Numbered from the stretch's first letter, positions 25,848-33,723 are shown. The stretch: DNA of 33,747 bases from Tissierellales bacterium (GCA_016938195.1 JAFGVC010000088.1:1-33747); one strand, 5' to 3'. Notes: generated by a model not told the origin, from the sequence alone. Made by a program: numbers and translations.

Positions 25848-26933
25848 CTATTTTTGATTATTGGGCTTAGCAAAAATCATTCGTCCTGCAGCAGTTTGGA
25901 GTACACTCGTGACAACAACCGTTAAGGTTTGTCCAATGAATTTTTTACCGCCATCCACTACAATCATCGTTCCATCATCTAAATAAGCTAATCCTTGTCC
26001 GGATTCTTTCCCGTCTTTGACGACTTCAACAACCATTTCTTCTCCCGGTAAAACAACCGGCTTAACCGCATTGGCAAGCTCATTAATATTGAGAACCTGA
26101 ACTCCTTGAAATTCTGCCACTTTATTTAAATTATAGTCATTTGTAAGTACCACACCATTTAAGTATTCAGCTAATTTCAGGAGCTTAGCATCCACCTCTG
26201 CCGTTTCCGGAAAATCTTTCTTTTCTATTCTGACATCAATGATCTGTTCATTTTGAAGTTTATTCAGAATATCAAGTCCTCTTCTCCCTCTGTTTCTTTT
26301 TAATCCATCCGAAGAATCTGCAATATGTTGAAGCTCCTGAAGCACAAATTCCGGAATAATTAAAGTCCCTTCTAAAAAACCTGTTTTGCAAATATCAGCA
26401 ATCCTACCATCAATGATTACACTCGTATCAAGAATCTTAGGAGAAATATCAGACTTATTTTTTGTGCTTTTGTAATTTTTTGAACTTGGATTAATTCTAC
26501 TTCCAATAATCAGAGAAAATTCTTCGCCTTTACGTGTTGCAATCTTCATCCCAAGAGAACCAAAAAAAAGATAAAGAATTGCAGACAAAGCTGTGCCCAG
26601 AAACTGTATCTTCAGATTGTATAAAGGCTGACTCAGCAAAAACGCTATCACCAAGCCAATAATCAAACCAGCCGCTCCCAGTATAATGTCATTCATTTGA
26701 AATTTCAATAATTCACTTTCAAATAAATTTCCGATTTTTTCTCCGATTTTCTTCATTTTGGGTGTAAGTAAAAACAATAATAATCCAAATATAATTCCAA
26801 AAATAATATAAATAATTAAAATATTAAGTCCGATTTTATCAACTAATCCAACATTGTCAAGCAATGTGGCTATTCCAACACCGAAGAAAATCCCTATAAC
26901 GGTAAGAGTTACTCTTACTATTATATTTATCAC
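25848..26933 (-). CDS. PIN/TRAM-domain membrane protein (YacL type)
   Basis: The 361-residue protein has four or so N-terminal membrane helices (about 1-140). A PIN nuclease domain follows (about 170-290), with the acidic ILDTSVIIDGRIADI, VLQELQHIADSSD and VLTNDYNLNKVA, and then a TRAM RNA-binding domain (about 295-350). It is presumed to be a membrane-tethered RNase or RNA-binding protein; its physiological target is unknown. GTG 26933, eight bases after GGGAGG, is chosen over the ATG at 26975, which lies before that ribosome binding site. The same gene sits before ispD in Bacillus. Confidence 0.9.
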   Translation of the reverse strand: MINIIVRVTLTVIGIFFGVGIATLLDNVGLVDKIGLNILIIYIIFGIIFGLLLFLLTPKMKKIGEKIGNLFESELLKFQMNDIILGAAGLIIGLVIAFLLSQPLYNLKIQFLGTALSAILYLFFGSLGMKIATRKGEEFSLIIGSRINPSSKNYKSTKNKSDISPKILDTSVIIDGRIADICKTGFLEGTLIIPEFVLQELQHIADSSDGLKRNRGRRGLDILNKLQNEQIIDVRIEKKDFPETAEVDAKLLKLAEYLNGVVLTNDYNLNKVAEFQGVQVLNINELANAVKPVVLPGEEMVVEVVKDGKESGQGLAYLDDGTMIVVDGGKKFIGQTLTVVVTSVLQTAAGRMIFAKPNNQK

Positions 26934-27050
26934 CTTTTCACCTCCCGTCTCATTTTTTCGCGTAAAAAAACACATCTTTTATTATATTACAAAATAGTAT
27001 ATCACAAAATGATTAATTTTTGCTTAATAATTATTTATTTTTAACACAAA

Positions 27051-27081
27051 GATAAAAATTAGGAAAACCCTAATTTTTATC
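27051..27081. terminator. Terminator of the CarD-type gene
   Basis: GATAAAAATTAGG and CCTAATTTTTATC form a perfect 13-bp stem around AAAAC. The gene's TAG stop (27072-27070) lies inside the stem. Confidence 0.75.
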
Positions 27082-27552
27082 AATAATGTTTTCTATTTTT
27101 TTATTCATGAAATCAGATGTACTACCTTCTGCCAAAATCAACTCGCTAATCAAAATATGCTTTGCATTGTTCAGCATTTTTTTCTCTCCGGTTGACAACC
27201 CTTTTAATCTATCTCTATAAGAAAGATTATTGACAATTCTTGCCACCTCGAAAATATCTCCGCTTTTCATCTTATCCATGTTTAACCTATATCGTTTATT
27301 CCAATTCATTTCGGTTAAGCTTGTGTCTTGCTCCAATACATTATAGACATTTTCAACTTCATTGTCGTCTATCACATTTCGGACACCAATACTATCAGCA
27401 TTGTCCACTGGCACCATTAGCTTCATATCTCCGTAAGGCATTGATATAACATAATATTTTTTTTTCTCTCCCAATACTTCTTTTTCTTCTATCGCTTCAA
27501 TAATACCTGCTCCATGCATTGGGTAAACAATTTTATCACCTAAATTATACAT
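27070..27552 (-). CDS. CarD/CdnL-type RNA polymerase-binding regulator
   Basis: The 160-residue protein has an N-terminal RNA-polymerase-interacting Tudor-like domain (MYNLGDKIVYPMHGAGIIEAI, then YYVISMPYGDMKLMVPVDNA) and a helical C-terminal domain (about 75-160, NWNKRYRLNMDKMKSGDIFE). CarD/CdnL proteins bind the beta subunit and stabilise open promoter complexes, often at rRNA and growth genes. The start is ATG 27552 behind GGAGGTAGTGAA; the longer reading from 27639 crosses two promoters. It sits where disA lies in Bacillus, between radA and the PIN/TRAM gene. Confidence 0.92.
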   Translation of the reverse strand: MYNLGDKIVYPMHGAGIIEAIEEKEVLGEKKKYYVISMPYGDMKLMVPVDNADSIGVRNVIDDNEVENVYNVLEQDTSLTEMNWNKRYRLNMDKMKSGDIFEVARIVNNLSYRDRLKGLSTGEKKMLNNAKHILISELILAEGSTSDFMNKKIENIIDKN

Positions 27553-27571
27553 TTCACTACCTCCGAACCTA

Positions 27572-27636
27572 ATGATACCACATTGAAGGCATAAAGTCAA
27601 ATCGATAATTTTATCACTGTGAAAACGTTTTGTCAA
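27572..27636 (-). promoter_or_regulatory. Tandem promoters of the CarD-type gene
   Basis: Distal: TTGACA (27636-27631), 17 bases, TAAAAT (27613-27608). Proximal: TTGACT (27600-27595), 17 bases, TATCAT (27577-27572) with TGG before it. The proximal start would give a very short leader. Confidence 0.6.
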
Positions 27637-27709
27637 CAAAATGATGTCATGTATTTTGTATTTTTATAGGAATTGCCTTTATTATCTTAATTGATATAGT
27701 ATTTACTAG

Positions 27710-29062
27710 TTATCTGAAGAAATCCATGACCTCACCGACACTGCTTATGCCGATAATATCGATTCCTTTAATATTTTTTGTAAGACTTAAGCTTGCTTGA
27801 GGAATAATCACTTTATTAAACCCTAATTTTTTTCCTTCATTGATACGGGCTTCAATTTGACTAATTCCTCTTATTTCACCCGTCAAACCAACTTCCCCAA
27901 TCACAAAGGTTTTTGAATCCATTGGTTTATCTTTGAAGCTAGACGCCACCGCACACAAGACAGCAAGATCCACAGCCGTTTCTCTAAGCTGTAATCCCCC
28001 GATGACATTAATATAAGCGTCAAAGCTCTGAAGCTGAAGTCCTGCCTTTTTTTCTAATACCGCCATGAGCATTGATGTTCTGTTATAATCCACGCCCGTA
28101 GTGACTCTTCTCGGCTGTCCAAAGGATGTATAACTGATCAAAGCCTGAATCTCAACCAAAAGAGGACGAGTCCCTTCAACAGAAGCCGTAATGACTGTTC
28201 CTGCAGCATCCTTCAAGCTCCCTCTTATAAAAATCTCAGAAGGATTAAGTATCTCATTCAATCCATTCTCTCTCATTTCAAAAACACCAATTTCGTTTGT
28301 TGATCCAAAACGATTTTTAACCGCTCTTAAAATTCTGTAGATTCCTTTATCCCCTTCAAAATATAAAACCGTATCTACCATATGCTCAAGAATTCTTGGT
28401 CCTGCAATCGCACCTTGTTTTGTAACATGTCCAATGATAAAAGTAGCCATGGAAGAATTTTTCGTAAGCCTCATAATGGTAGAGGTAACATCCTTAACTT
28501 GACTGACGCTTCCCGGCGTTGAAATAATCTCAGAATTATACACAGTCTGGATAGAATCAATGACGAGAATATCCGGTTGCAGTTCAATCACCCATTGACT
28601 TATAATATCAATGCTAGTTTCAGCCAATACCTTGAAATTGACATTTTCATGAAACAATCTTTCTGCCCTTAGCTTTAACTGACTTGGAGATTCTTCACCG
28701 GAAACATATAGAATTGTTTTTCCTACCATTGAAAGAATTCCTGACACCTGCATCAATAAAGTTGATTTTCCTATTCCCGGATCCCCTCCTACTAGAACCA
28801 GTGAACCCGGAACAATTCCTCCGCCAAGTACCCTGTTAAACTCACTCATCCCGGAGTCAATACGATTGCCTTTAGATGTTTCTATTTCTCCTAAGGAAAG
28901 AGGCTTTCCACCACTAATTCCTTTTTTTTGATTTGAAGAACCCTTTACCGTTGCCTCTTCAATAAATGTATTCCACAAATCACAGCCAGGACACTTTCCA
29001 AGCCATTTTGCAGACTCATAACCACATTCTTGACAGACAAATTTTGTCTTGTTCTTTGCCAT
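27710..29062 (-). CDS. radA: DNA repair protein RadA (Sms)
   Basis: RadA is a RecA-like ATPase that drives branch migration in recombination. The 450-residue protein has an N-terminal C4 zinc finger (CQECGYESAKWLGKCPGC), Walker A GGDPGIGKST, the KNRFG motif (RAVKNRFGSTNEIG) and a Lon-like C-terminal domain (about 280-450). The start is ATG 29062 after AGAGGAG; the upstream in-frame ATG at 29086 overlaps the flavin reductase end and lacks a ribosome binding site. Only 11 bases separate it from that gene, so the two are probably cotranscribed. Confidence 0.96.
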   Translation of the reverse strand: MAKNKTKFVCQECGYESAKWLGKCPGCDLWNTFIEEATVKGSSNQKKGISGGKPLSLGEIETSKGNRIDSGMSEFNRVLGGGIVPGSLVLVGGDPGIGKSTLLMQVSGILSMVGKTILYVSGEESPSQLKLRAERLFHENVNFKVLAETSIDIISQWVIELQPDILVIDSIQTVYNSEIISTPGSVSQVKDVTSTIMRLTKNSSMATFIIGHVTKQGAIAGPRILEHMVDTVLYFEGDKGIYRILRAVKNRFGSTNEIGVFEMRENGLNEILNPSEIFIRGSLKDAAGTVITASVEGTRPLLVEIQALISYTSFGQPRRVTTGVDYNRTSMLMAVLEKKAGLQLQSFDAYINVIGGLQLRETAVDLAVLCAVASSFKDKPMDSKTFVIGEVGLTGEIRGISQIEARINEGKKLGFNKVIIPQASLSLTKNIKGIDIIGISSVGEVMDFFR

Positions 29063-29073
29063 ACTTATCTCCT

Positions 29074-29571
29074 CTAATTGTGACAAGATACAATTTCGCC
29101 ATAATACATCGCATGATAATCGTGATCTTTATACTTTGCCGCGATATCCGGATGACTGATAAGCTCTGCTTCTAGAGTTTGTCTGTAAATAGTTTTACAT
29201 TCAAAATGAATATTGCATTCTTTGATGTAAGGGGTTTGTATTTTTTCTCCTTGCTGCAAAGTTAATCCACATTCTTTGAATTTGTCATAATTCCTTCCTG
29301 ATTTACTACCACAAAAGGTGAGCTCTTTTTTTAAATTTCCGTCAAAAGGGATACTGACAGAAAATTCATTCGCTTCCCTCATTAATTCATAAGTAAATCT
29401 AGAATATCTAACCGCAACAATAAAAACAGGCTTTCCCCACATATATCCAATAAATCCCCAACCAATGGTCATGGTATTTATTCTCTTATCCCCTTTAACA
29501 GTCAAAAACGCCCCGCCCTGTGAAAGTTGTTCCATCACTTTTCCTGAAAACTCAAATTTATTGATTTCCAT
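29074..29571 (-). CDS. Flavin reductase-like FMN-binding protein
   Basis: The 165-residue protein has the flavin-reductase split-barrel fold: GGAFLTVKGDKRINTMTIGWGF, KPVFIVAVRYSRFTYELM, NEFSVSIPFDGN, and a C-terminal DYHAMYYGEIV. Such proteins bind FMN and may reduce flavin or act as rubredoxin/flavoredoxin partners in anaerobes. Substrate is not identifiable. GGAGGTAAGA precedes the ATG. It is the first gene of a transcript that runs on into radA. Confidence 0.85.
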   Translation of the reverse strand: MEINKFEFSGKVMEQLSQGGAFLTVKGDKRINTMTIGWGFIGYMWGKPVFIVAVRYSRFTYELMREANEFSVSIPFDGNLKKELTFCGSKSGRNYDKFKECGLTLQQGEKIQTPYIKECNIHFECKTIYRQTLEAELISHPDIAAKYKDHDYHAMYYGEIVSCHN

Positions 29572-29609
29572 TCTTACCTCCGTAGATAATGATTTTTTCC
29601 TTAAAATTC

Positions 29610-29618
29610 ATTATACCA
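29610..29618 (-). promoter_or_regulatory. Extended -10 promoter of the flavin reductase-radA transcript
   Basis: On the minus strand a TGG immediately precedes TATAAT (29615-29610), an extended -10. No good -35 is present; the first 42-bp repeat copy lies over that region. Confidence 0.55.
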
Positions 29619-29629
29619 TAATCAAACGC

Positions 29630-29671
29630 AACTATGGATATAGTTCCAACTGATTGAGAAGTAAAATTATT
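29630..29671. repeat. Direct repeat, copy 1
   Basis: This 42-base unit matches copy 2 (29726-29767) at 38 of 42 positions. It opens with a perfect AACTAT-GGAT-ATAGTT inverted repeat and ends in GAAGTAAAATTATT. The two copies are 96 bases apart in a non-coding spacer between divergent genes. Confidence 0.8.
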
Positions 29672-29725
29672 AACTAAAGTATTATCATTTAATACCATAA
29701 TAACTAAGACTATGTCTACAAAACG

Positions 29726-29767
29726 AACTATGGATATCGTCCCAACTGATTAAGAAGTATAATTATT
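29726..29767. repeat. Direct repeat, copy 2
   Basis: Same unit as copy 1. Its inverted repeat is partly degraded (AACTAT-GGAT-ATCGTC). It lies upstream of the nucleotidase promoter region. Confidence 0.8.
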
Positions 29768-29850
29768 TGTATTTTTTTATACAAACACCTATGAAAATAT
29801 GTTATGATATAACCTGAAAATCAGAAAGACAAGATTATAAGAGGTGTGCT

Positions 29851-30420
29851 TTGAAAAAAATCAATGTGTGTATCGACTTAGACAGTACCTTGACAGTTCC
29901 GGACTACTGGGTGGATTATGCCAATAGGCATTTCGGCACTAATTATGTTTATGACGATAATACGGTAGAACAATATTTTATAGATAATCAATTTGACAAC
30001 AATAAGTTTGATGAGTTTTATCATCAATATGCCTCTGAAATGCATCGAACGGCAAAATTGAGGCCTTATGCTAAGGAAGTCATCCATCACCTAAAGGAAT
30101 ATTGCAATATTTATTATGTCACGGCAAGGGAAAAAAAGATTGAACCCATCACTATTGAATGGCTTAAAGAAAACAATGTGTTTTCAGATGTATTTCATTT
30201 AGGTTCTTTCCACAAAAACGACAAGGCCAACGAATTGAATTGCGATATCTTTATAGAGGATAATTTAGAAACCGCTAAAAAGCTATACAAGGATAGTATC
30301 ACCGTATTACTGATTGATACAGGCTTCAACAGATATGAAAACCCTGAAGGGATTATAAGAGTATCTGACTGGCATGAAATTAATCACTTCATCTCCAATT
30401 ATTATAATAATCGAAAATAA
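29851..30420 (+). CDS. 5'(3')-deoxyribonucleotidase-like HAD phosphatase
   Basis: The 189-residue HAD protein has motif I CIDLDSTL (Asp 8 nucleophile, Asp 10), a Ser/Thr motif in YYVTAREKK, and the acidic motif IFIEDNLETAKKLYKD with the preceding lysine in HKNDKANEL. It resembles NT5C-type deoxynucleotidases, which dephosphorylate pyrimidine deoxynucleotides. The start is TTG 29851, five bases after AGAGGTG; no in-frame ATG gives the full motif I. It precedes a uracil permease, so pyrimidine salvage is a coherent context, although uraA has its own promoter. Confidence 0.82.
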   Translation: MKKINVCIDLDSTLTVPDYWVDYANRHFGTNYVYDDNTVEQYFIDNQFDNNKFDEFYHQYASEMHRTAKLRPYAKEVIHHLKEYCNIYYVTAREKKIEPITIEWLKENNVFSDVFHLGSFHKNDKANELNCDIFIEDNLETAKKLYKDSITVLLIDTGFNRYENPEGIIRVSDWHEINHFISNYYNNRK

Positions 30421-30423
30421 AGA

Positions 30424-30452
30424 TTGACAATTAATAAGACAACCGATATTAT
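30424..30452 (+). promoter_or_regulatory. Promoter of the uraA attenuator transcript
   Basis: TTGACA (30424-30429) and TATTAT (30447-30452) are 17 bases apart. Confidence 0.7.
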
Positions 30453-30461
30453 TAAAAAAAT

Positions 30462-30547
30462 TAGTCCTTTAAATTAGTCCGAGAGACTGGCAAGGAGATA
30501 AAATGGTTATCACTAATAGACCTTCTTGCGCAAGCAAGATTTTTTTT
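30462..30547 (+). promoter_or_regulatory. PyrR-type RNA attenuator upstream of uraA
   Basis: The leader contains AGTCCGAGAGACTGGCAAGG (30476-30495), close to the known PyrR binding loop. The upper stem is AGTC/GACT and the lower stem TCCTT/AAGGA. A terminator follows: TCTTGC-GCAA-GCAAGA (30524-30539) and about eight Us (30540-30547). In Bacillus, UMP-bound PyrR stabilises the loop and favours termination. pyrR itself is not in the window, so its use here is inferred. Confidence 0.85.
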
Positions 30548-30573
30548 GTCTCCAACAAAAACAGGAGGTTATT

Positions 30574-31851
30574 ATGTCAGCAAGAAAAATTTCTTCAAAG
30601 AAAGCCACTGCACCCACAATTAGTGGCGGTAAAAAAATGGTATTAGGCTTCCAGCACCTCTTAGCGATGTTTGGTGCAACTGTATTGGTACCGATTCTAA
30701 CAGGTCTAGACCCTTCACTCGCTCTTCTCAGTGCAGGATTAGGTACACTCATATTTCATTTCGTCACTGGCGGCAAAGTACCTGTATTTTTGGGGTCAAG
30801 CTTTGCGTTTATTGGTGCAATTGCTATGACACTTGCTTCAGAAGGTATAGGATCCGTCAAATCCGGAATTATCGGGGCCGGCATTATCTACATTATTATG
30901 TCTTATATTATCAAAATTGTTGGCGCCGAAAAAGTCAAATCTTTTTTCCCTCCGATAGTAACCGGCCCGGTCATTATGGTCATTGGTTTAAGGTTGGCCC
31001 CTGTTGCTCTCAGTATGTCGGGATATTCTTATGATTATGCGACTCAAACAGGATATTTTTCCTTACCCTCTTTAGCTGCAGCTGCCGTAGTAATTGTAAC
31101 GATGATAGTTGTTTCTATCTTTGCTAAAGGATTTTTTAAACTGGTTCCTATTCTAATAGCTGTTGTAACGGGCTATCTCGCTTCAATTCCTCTTGGACTT
31201 GTTGATTTTACGAATGTTGCAAACGCAGGATGGATTGGTCTTTCTTCTAAATCAATAGAACATTTAACCACACTGCCAAATTTTTCCATGGCAGGTATCA
31301 TTGCCATTTCACCAATTGCTTTGGTCATTTTCATAGAACACTTTGGAGATATAACGACTAACGGAGCTGTCGTGGGAAAAGATTTCTTCAAGGACCCCGG
31401 CGTACACAAAACAATGCTTGGAGACGGCTTGGCCACCTTGTTAGCCGGATTCATCGGAGGTCCTGCAAACACAACCTACAGCGAAAACACAGGAGTTCTA
31501 GCTGTTACTAAAATTTATGATCCTTCAGTCCTTAGACTGGCTGCGATCTTTGCAGTCGTCCTGAGCTTAGTCGGTAAATTCGGAGCATTGATTAGCTCAA
31601 TACCGTCCGCAGTTATGGGAGGCGTTTCTATTATTCTTTTTGGAATGATTGCTAGCGTGGGTGTTCGTACAATGGTTGAAGCGAGACTTGATTTTGCACA
31701 CTCAAGAAACCTTATTATCTCATCCTTGATTCTCGTTTGTGGTATTGCCATCGATAATGTCTATGTCTCAGGTTCACTTTCACTTTCAGGCTTAGCTATT
31801 GCAGCACTAATCGGAGTTGTCTTAAACAAATTGCTTCCGGATAATATATAA
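30574..31851 (+). CDS. uraA: Uracil permease, NCS2 family
   Basis: The 425-residue membrane protein has the NCS2 QHLLAMFGATVLVP segment, the GSSFAFIGAI substrate-region block, PPIVTGPVIMVIGLRLAP, GGPANTTYSENTGVLAVT with the key Glu, and SIPSAVMGGVSIILFG. About 14 hydrophobic segments are expected. It imports uracil with protons. The start is ATG 30574 behind ACAGGAGG; an in-frame reading from 30526 would begin inside the attenuator terminator. Control by the PyrR-type leader supports uracil rather than xanthine as substrate. Confidence 0.93.
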   Translation: MSARKISSKKATAPTISGGKKMVLGFQHLLAMFGATVLVPILTGLDPSLALLSAGLGTLIFHFVTGGKVPVFLGSSFAFIGAIAMTLASEGIGSVKSGIIGAGIIYIIMSYIIKIVGAEKVKSFFPPIVTGPVIMVIGLRLAPVALSMSGYSYDYATQTGYFSLPSLAAAAVVIVTMIVVSIFAKGFFKLVPILIAVVTGYLASIPLGLVDFTNVANAGWIGLSSKSIEHLTTLPNFSMAGIIAISPIALVIFIEHFGDITTNGAVVGKDFFKDPGVHKTMLGDGLATLLAGFIGGPANTTYSENTGVLAVTKIYDPSVLRLAAIFAVVLSLVGKFGALISSIPSAVMGGVSIILFGMIASVGVRTMVEARLDFAHSRNLIISSLILVCGIAIDNVYVSGSLSLSGLAIAALIGVVLNKLLPDNI

Positions 31852-31935
31852 TAGCGTCCAATTAAATACTGCAACTATAAAAAGAAGGGGCCGATTAAGG
31901 GCGGTCAAATAGAGATTTATAGTCTCTGAAAAATT

Positions 31936-31970
31936 CGGCATAGTCGTTTATATCGTCTATGCCGTTTTTT
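31936..31970. terminator. Hairpin at the left edge of the element remnant
   Basis: CGGCATAGTCG and CGTCTATGCCG pair with one mismatch around TTTATAT, followed on the plus strand by six Ts and on the minus strand by AATTTTT. It may end both uraA and the recombinase remnant, whose stop lies within it. Confidence 0.7.
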
Positions 31971-32530
31971 CGTCTTTTTCTGGAATGTTGATTTCACCGA
32001 TGCAGTTGTAGGATATACGGATGCGCTGTGTTCTTCGTCCGTTTACCTTTTCTGTTTTGAATACGATGATTCTGTCAATGAACTCACGGATGATTTTATC
32101 GATTGCTACAATGTGCATCGGCGACTGGTCATATTCCTTTTGGCTGAGCCGAAGTTCCCTTGCAAGTTCTGTTACAGATTTGTTGGTGACGATACGGATG
32201 AATTCCTGTTCCTGTTTCTTGGCAAAAGCCAGCACCTTCCCTAAATCCTACGCTACAAGCAGTTCCCACCACATTGCAAATCTGGTGGGAACTGCAGCCG
32301 CCCTTGTGCTTGCAGTAGGTAGCGCAGACGAAGTAATCCTTGTCATGGGCTCGGCCATTGGCCCTCACTTGATACAGCTTGGTTCCACAATCCTCGCAAT
32401 ACATCATACCGGAGAGCATCCCTATCTCACCCATGCGGGAAGGACAGCGTTTGCCATCTCTGATTTTCTGCACGATTTCCCATGTCCCTTCATCGATGAT
32501 GGCTTTATGGGTGTTTTTTAATACCAGCCA
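31957..32530 (-). pseudogene. Large serine recombinase, C-terminal remnant (frameshift and stop)
   Basis: The readable pieces are NTHKAIIDEGTWEIVQKIRDG, a recombinase zinc ribbon (CEDCGTKLYQ...CATYCKHKGGCSSHQI), then after a shift EFIRIVTNKSVTELARELRL and a C-terminal IDKIIREFIDRIIVFKTEKV with RRTQRIRISYNCIGEI. These belong to one C-terminal region of a TnpX/TndX-type integrase. The frame breaks near 32262-32270 (consistent with one extra G), and the restored frame meets a TAG at 32250-32248. The catalytic N-terminal resolvase domain and most of the DNA-binding part are missing, so it cannot be active. Confidence 0.88.
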
Positions 32531-33026
32531 ATCCTCGATGTCTCCGTCCCGAATCACATTGCCGGTTACGGTGACGAACTTATTTGTCGCGCCGTATACG
32601 TACACCTCAACACCGATGTTGAGGTTGTTGATGTAGTATTTATTTATGTTGTACTTGAAGCCGCTGGCCTTGAACAAGATGCGAAGGCCCTTGCCGGATA
32701 GACTTTTCTCGATATAGCAGCCCTCGAACAGTTCGACGATGTCCTCGCTGAGAGCACTTAAGGTTCCGTCCTCGTTGATACAGTGGTCAATGTCGATGGC
32801 TGAAAAACCTTTAAAGATGCCGATCCTCAGCCCGTCATATCGGCTCACCACCTCAATCGCAGTTGCATAATCCGTGAAGTTTTTTTCATTTTTTTGCCTG
32901 TGCTCTGTTTCTATTAATTTGATACGGAACCTTAGCAGGCTTTTCTTGCCCTTGACGCTCTTCGAACCCCCAGAGGCAAAACTTGCCGCTGTCACGTAGT
33001 GCATTTGGCAGATTATCGTATTGCAT
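32531..33026 (-). pseudogene. Mobile-element primase/polymerase (prim-pol-like), N-terminal remnant
   Basis: The start is ATG 33026 behind GGGAGGAGG, giving MQYDNLPNALRDSGKFCLWG and ending in KVPYQINRNRAQAKK. The frame then hits TGA at two seven-base A-runs (32895-32889 and 32886-32880) and continues in another frame as KNEKNFTDYATAIEVVSRYDG. AIDIDHCINEDG, SLSGKGLRILFKA and GVEVY...FVTVTGN match archaeo-eukaryotic-primase motifs of phage or element replication proteins. After GNVIRDGDIED the sequence switches abruptly to recombinase at about 32530, so all helicase or C-terminal parts are deleted. Confidence 0.85.
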
Positions 33027-33453
33027 TTTTTTCCTCCTCCCTAGGGCTGATTACTTTTCCCTCACTAACCAATGGAGCTAAACCAATTGTTTGAATGAAA
33101 AGAATCAAAATTATTTTTCCACTCATCTCATAGACTTTAAAAAGATCACAAGTTGAGTTTTTTCAAATATTTTTTTCTCCCTTAATGGTCACAGGACGCA
33201 ATTAAATTGGTTGAGTACCGAGAAAAGCATTTTGTTTGAAAAAACTTTGACGCTCACCATCTGCCTTGAAAACGAATCAATTCGGACGGGATACGGATAA
33301 GAATATTTAGCCCTCTGTCCATTTGCGAAGATTAAATCCCCCAAAACGAAAAAAGCACCCGCAAAAGATGCGGATGCGGATGCAAACATAAATAGGCATA
33401 AAAAATAATGCGTTATTAAATTTTATTGTTATTTTCTCGTATTAGCGATATAA
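33027..33453. other. Non-coding part of the element remnant
   Basis: No convincing gene was found in this stretch of about 430 bases. It holds the minus-strand terminator at 33349-33377, a short GATGCG tandem (33367-33379), and the promoter of the HTH gene at its right end. A 66-codon minus-strand frame at 33189-33389 starts next to that terminator hairpin and lacks a clear ribosome binding site. Confidence 0.6.
33349..33377 (-). terminator. Orphan intrinsic terminator on the minus strand
   Basis: On the minus strand GCATCCGCA-TCTTT-TGCGGGTGC (33377-33355, one G-U pair) is followed by six Us (33354-33349). No minus-strand gene lies upstream of it in the window. Confidence 0.7.
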
Positions 33454-33454
33454 T
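33426..33454 (+). promoter_or_regulatory. Promoter of the HTH gene
   Basis: TTGTTA (33426-33431) and TATAAT (33449-33454) are 17 bases apart. Confidence 0.65.
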
Positions 33455-33483
33455 TGGAATATATTTGCGGGAGGTGCAAAACC

Positions 33484-33723
33484 ATGGCGATAAGCTACAA
33501 CAAGCTCTGGAAGCTGCTGATTGATAAGAACATGAAAAAGAAAGATCTGCAGCGTCTTTCTGGCGTCAGCTCAGCTACCATTTCGAAGCTTGGCCGAAAT
33601 GAAAATGTGAACACGGAAATACTTCAAAAGATATGCACCGCACTCGACTGCGATATATGTGACATCATGGAAATGAAAACGGAGGAAAAGCGCGATCAAG
33701 CAGCGCCCAGTGATAAATTATGA
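33484..33723 (+). CDS. Small Cro/CI-type HTH regulator
   Basis: The 79-residue protein reads MAISYNKLWKLLIDKNMKKK, then DLQRLSGVSSATISKLGRNENVNTEILQKICTALDCDICD, a helix-turn-helix of the short XRE kind often placed in front of restriction-modification genes. A charged tail follows. The start is ATG 33484 after GGGAGGTG. The longer reading from TTG 33454 overlaps the -10 box and is rejected. The TGA stop overlaps the ATG of the next gene (ATGA at 33720-33723), so the two are translationally coupled. Confidence 0.88.
   Translation: MAISYNKLWKLLIDKNMKKKDLQRLSGVSSATISKLGRNENVNTEILQKICTALDCDICDIMEMKTEEKRDQAAPSDKL

Noticed and set aside
32021-32521. 166-residue plus-strand open frame
   Set aside because: It is antisense to the recombinase remnant and has no recognisable domain or ribosome binding site.
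32129-33004. A single 291-residue primase-recombinase protein
   Set aside because: The two halves belong to unrelated families, the true primase start is at 33026 in another frame, and both halves contain frameshifts; it is a deletion junction.
33367-33379. GATGCG tandem as a meaningful repeat array
   Set aside because: Only about two copies, and partly explained by the terminator stem.
33189-33389. 66-residue minus-strand open frame beginning MFASASASFAG
   Set aside because: Its start lies next to an intrinsic terminator hairpin, it has no clear ribosome binding site, and its composition is low-complexity at the N-terminus.
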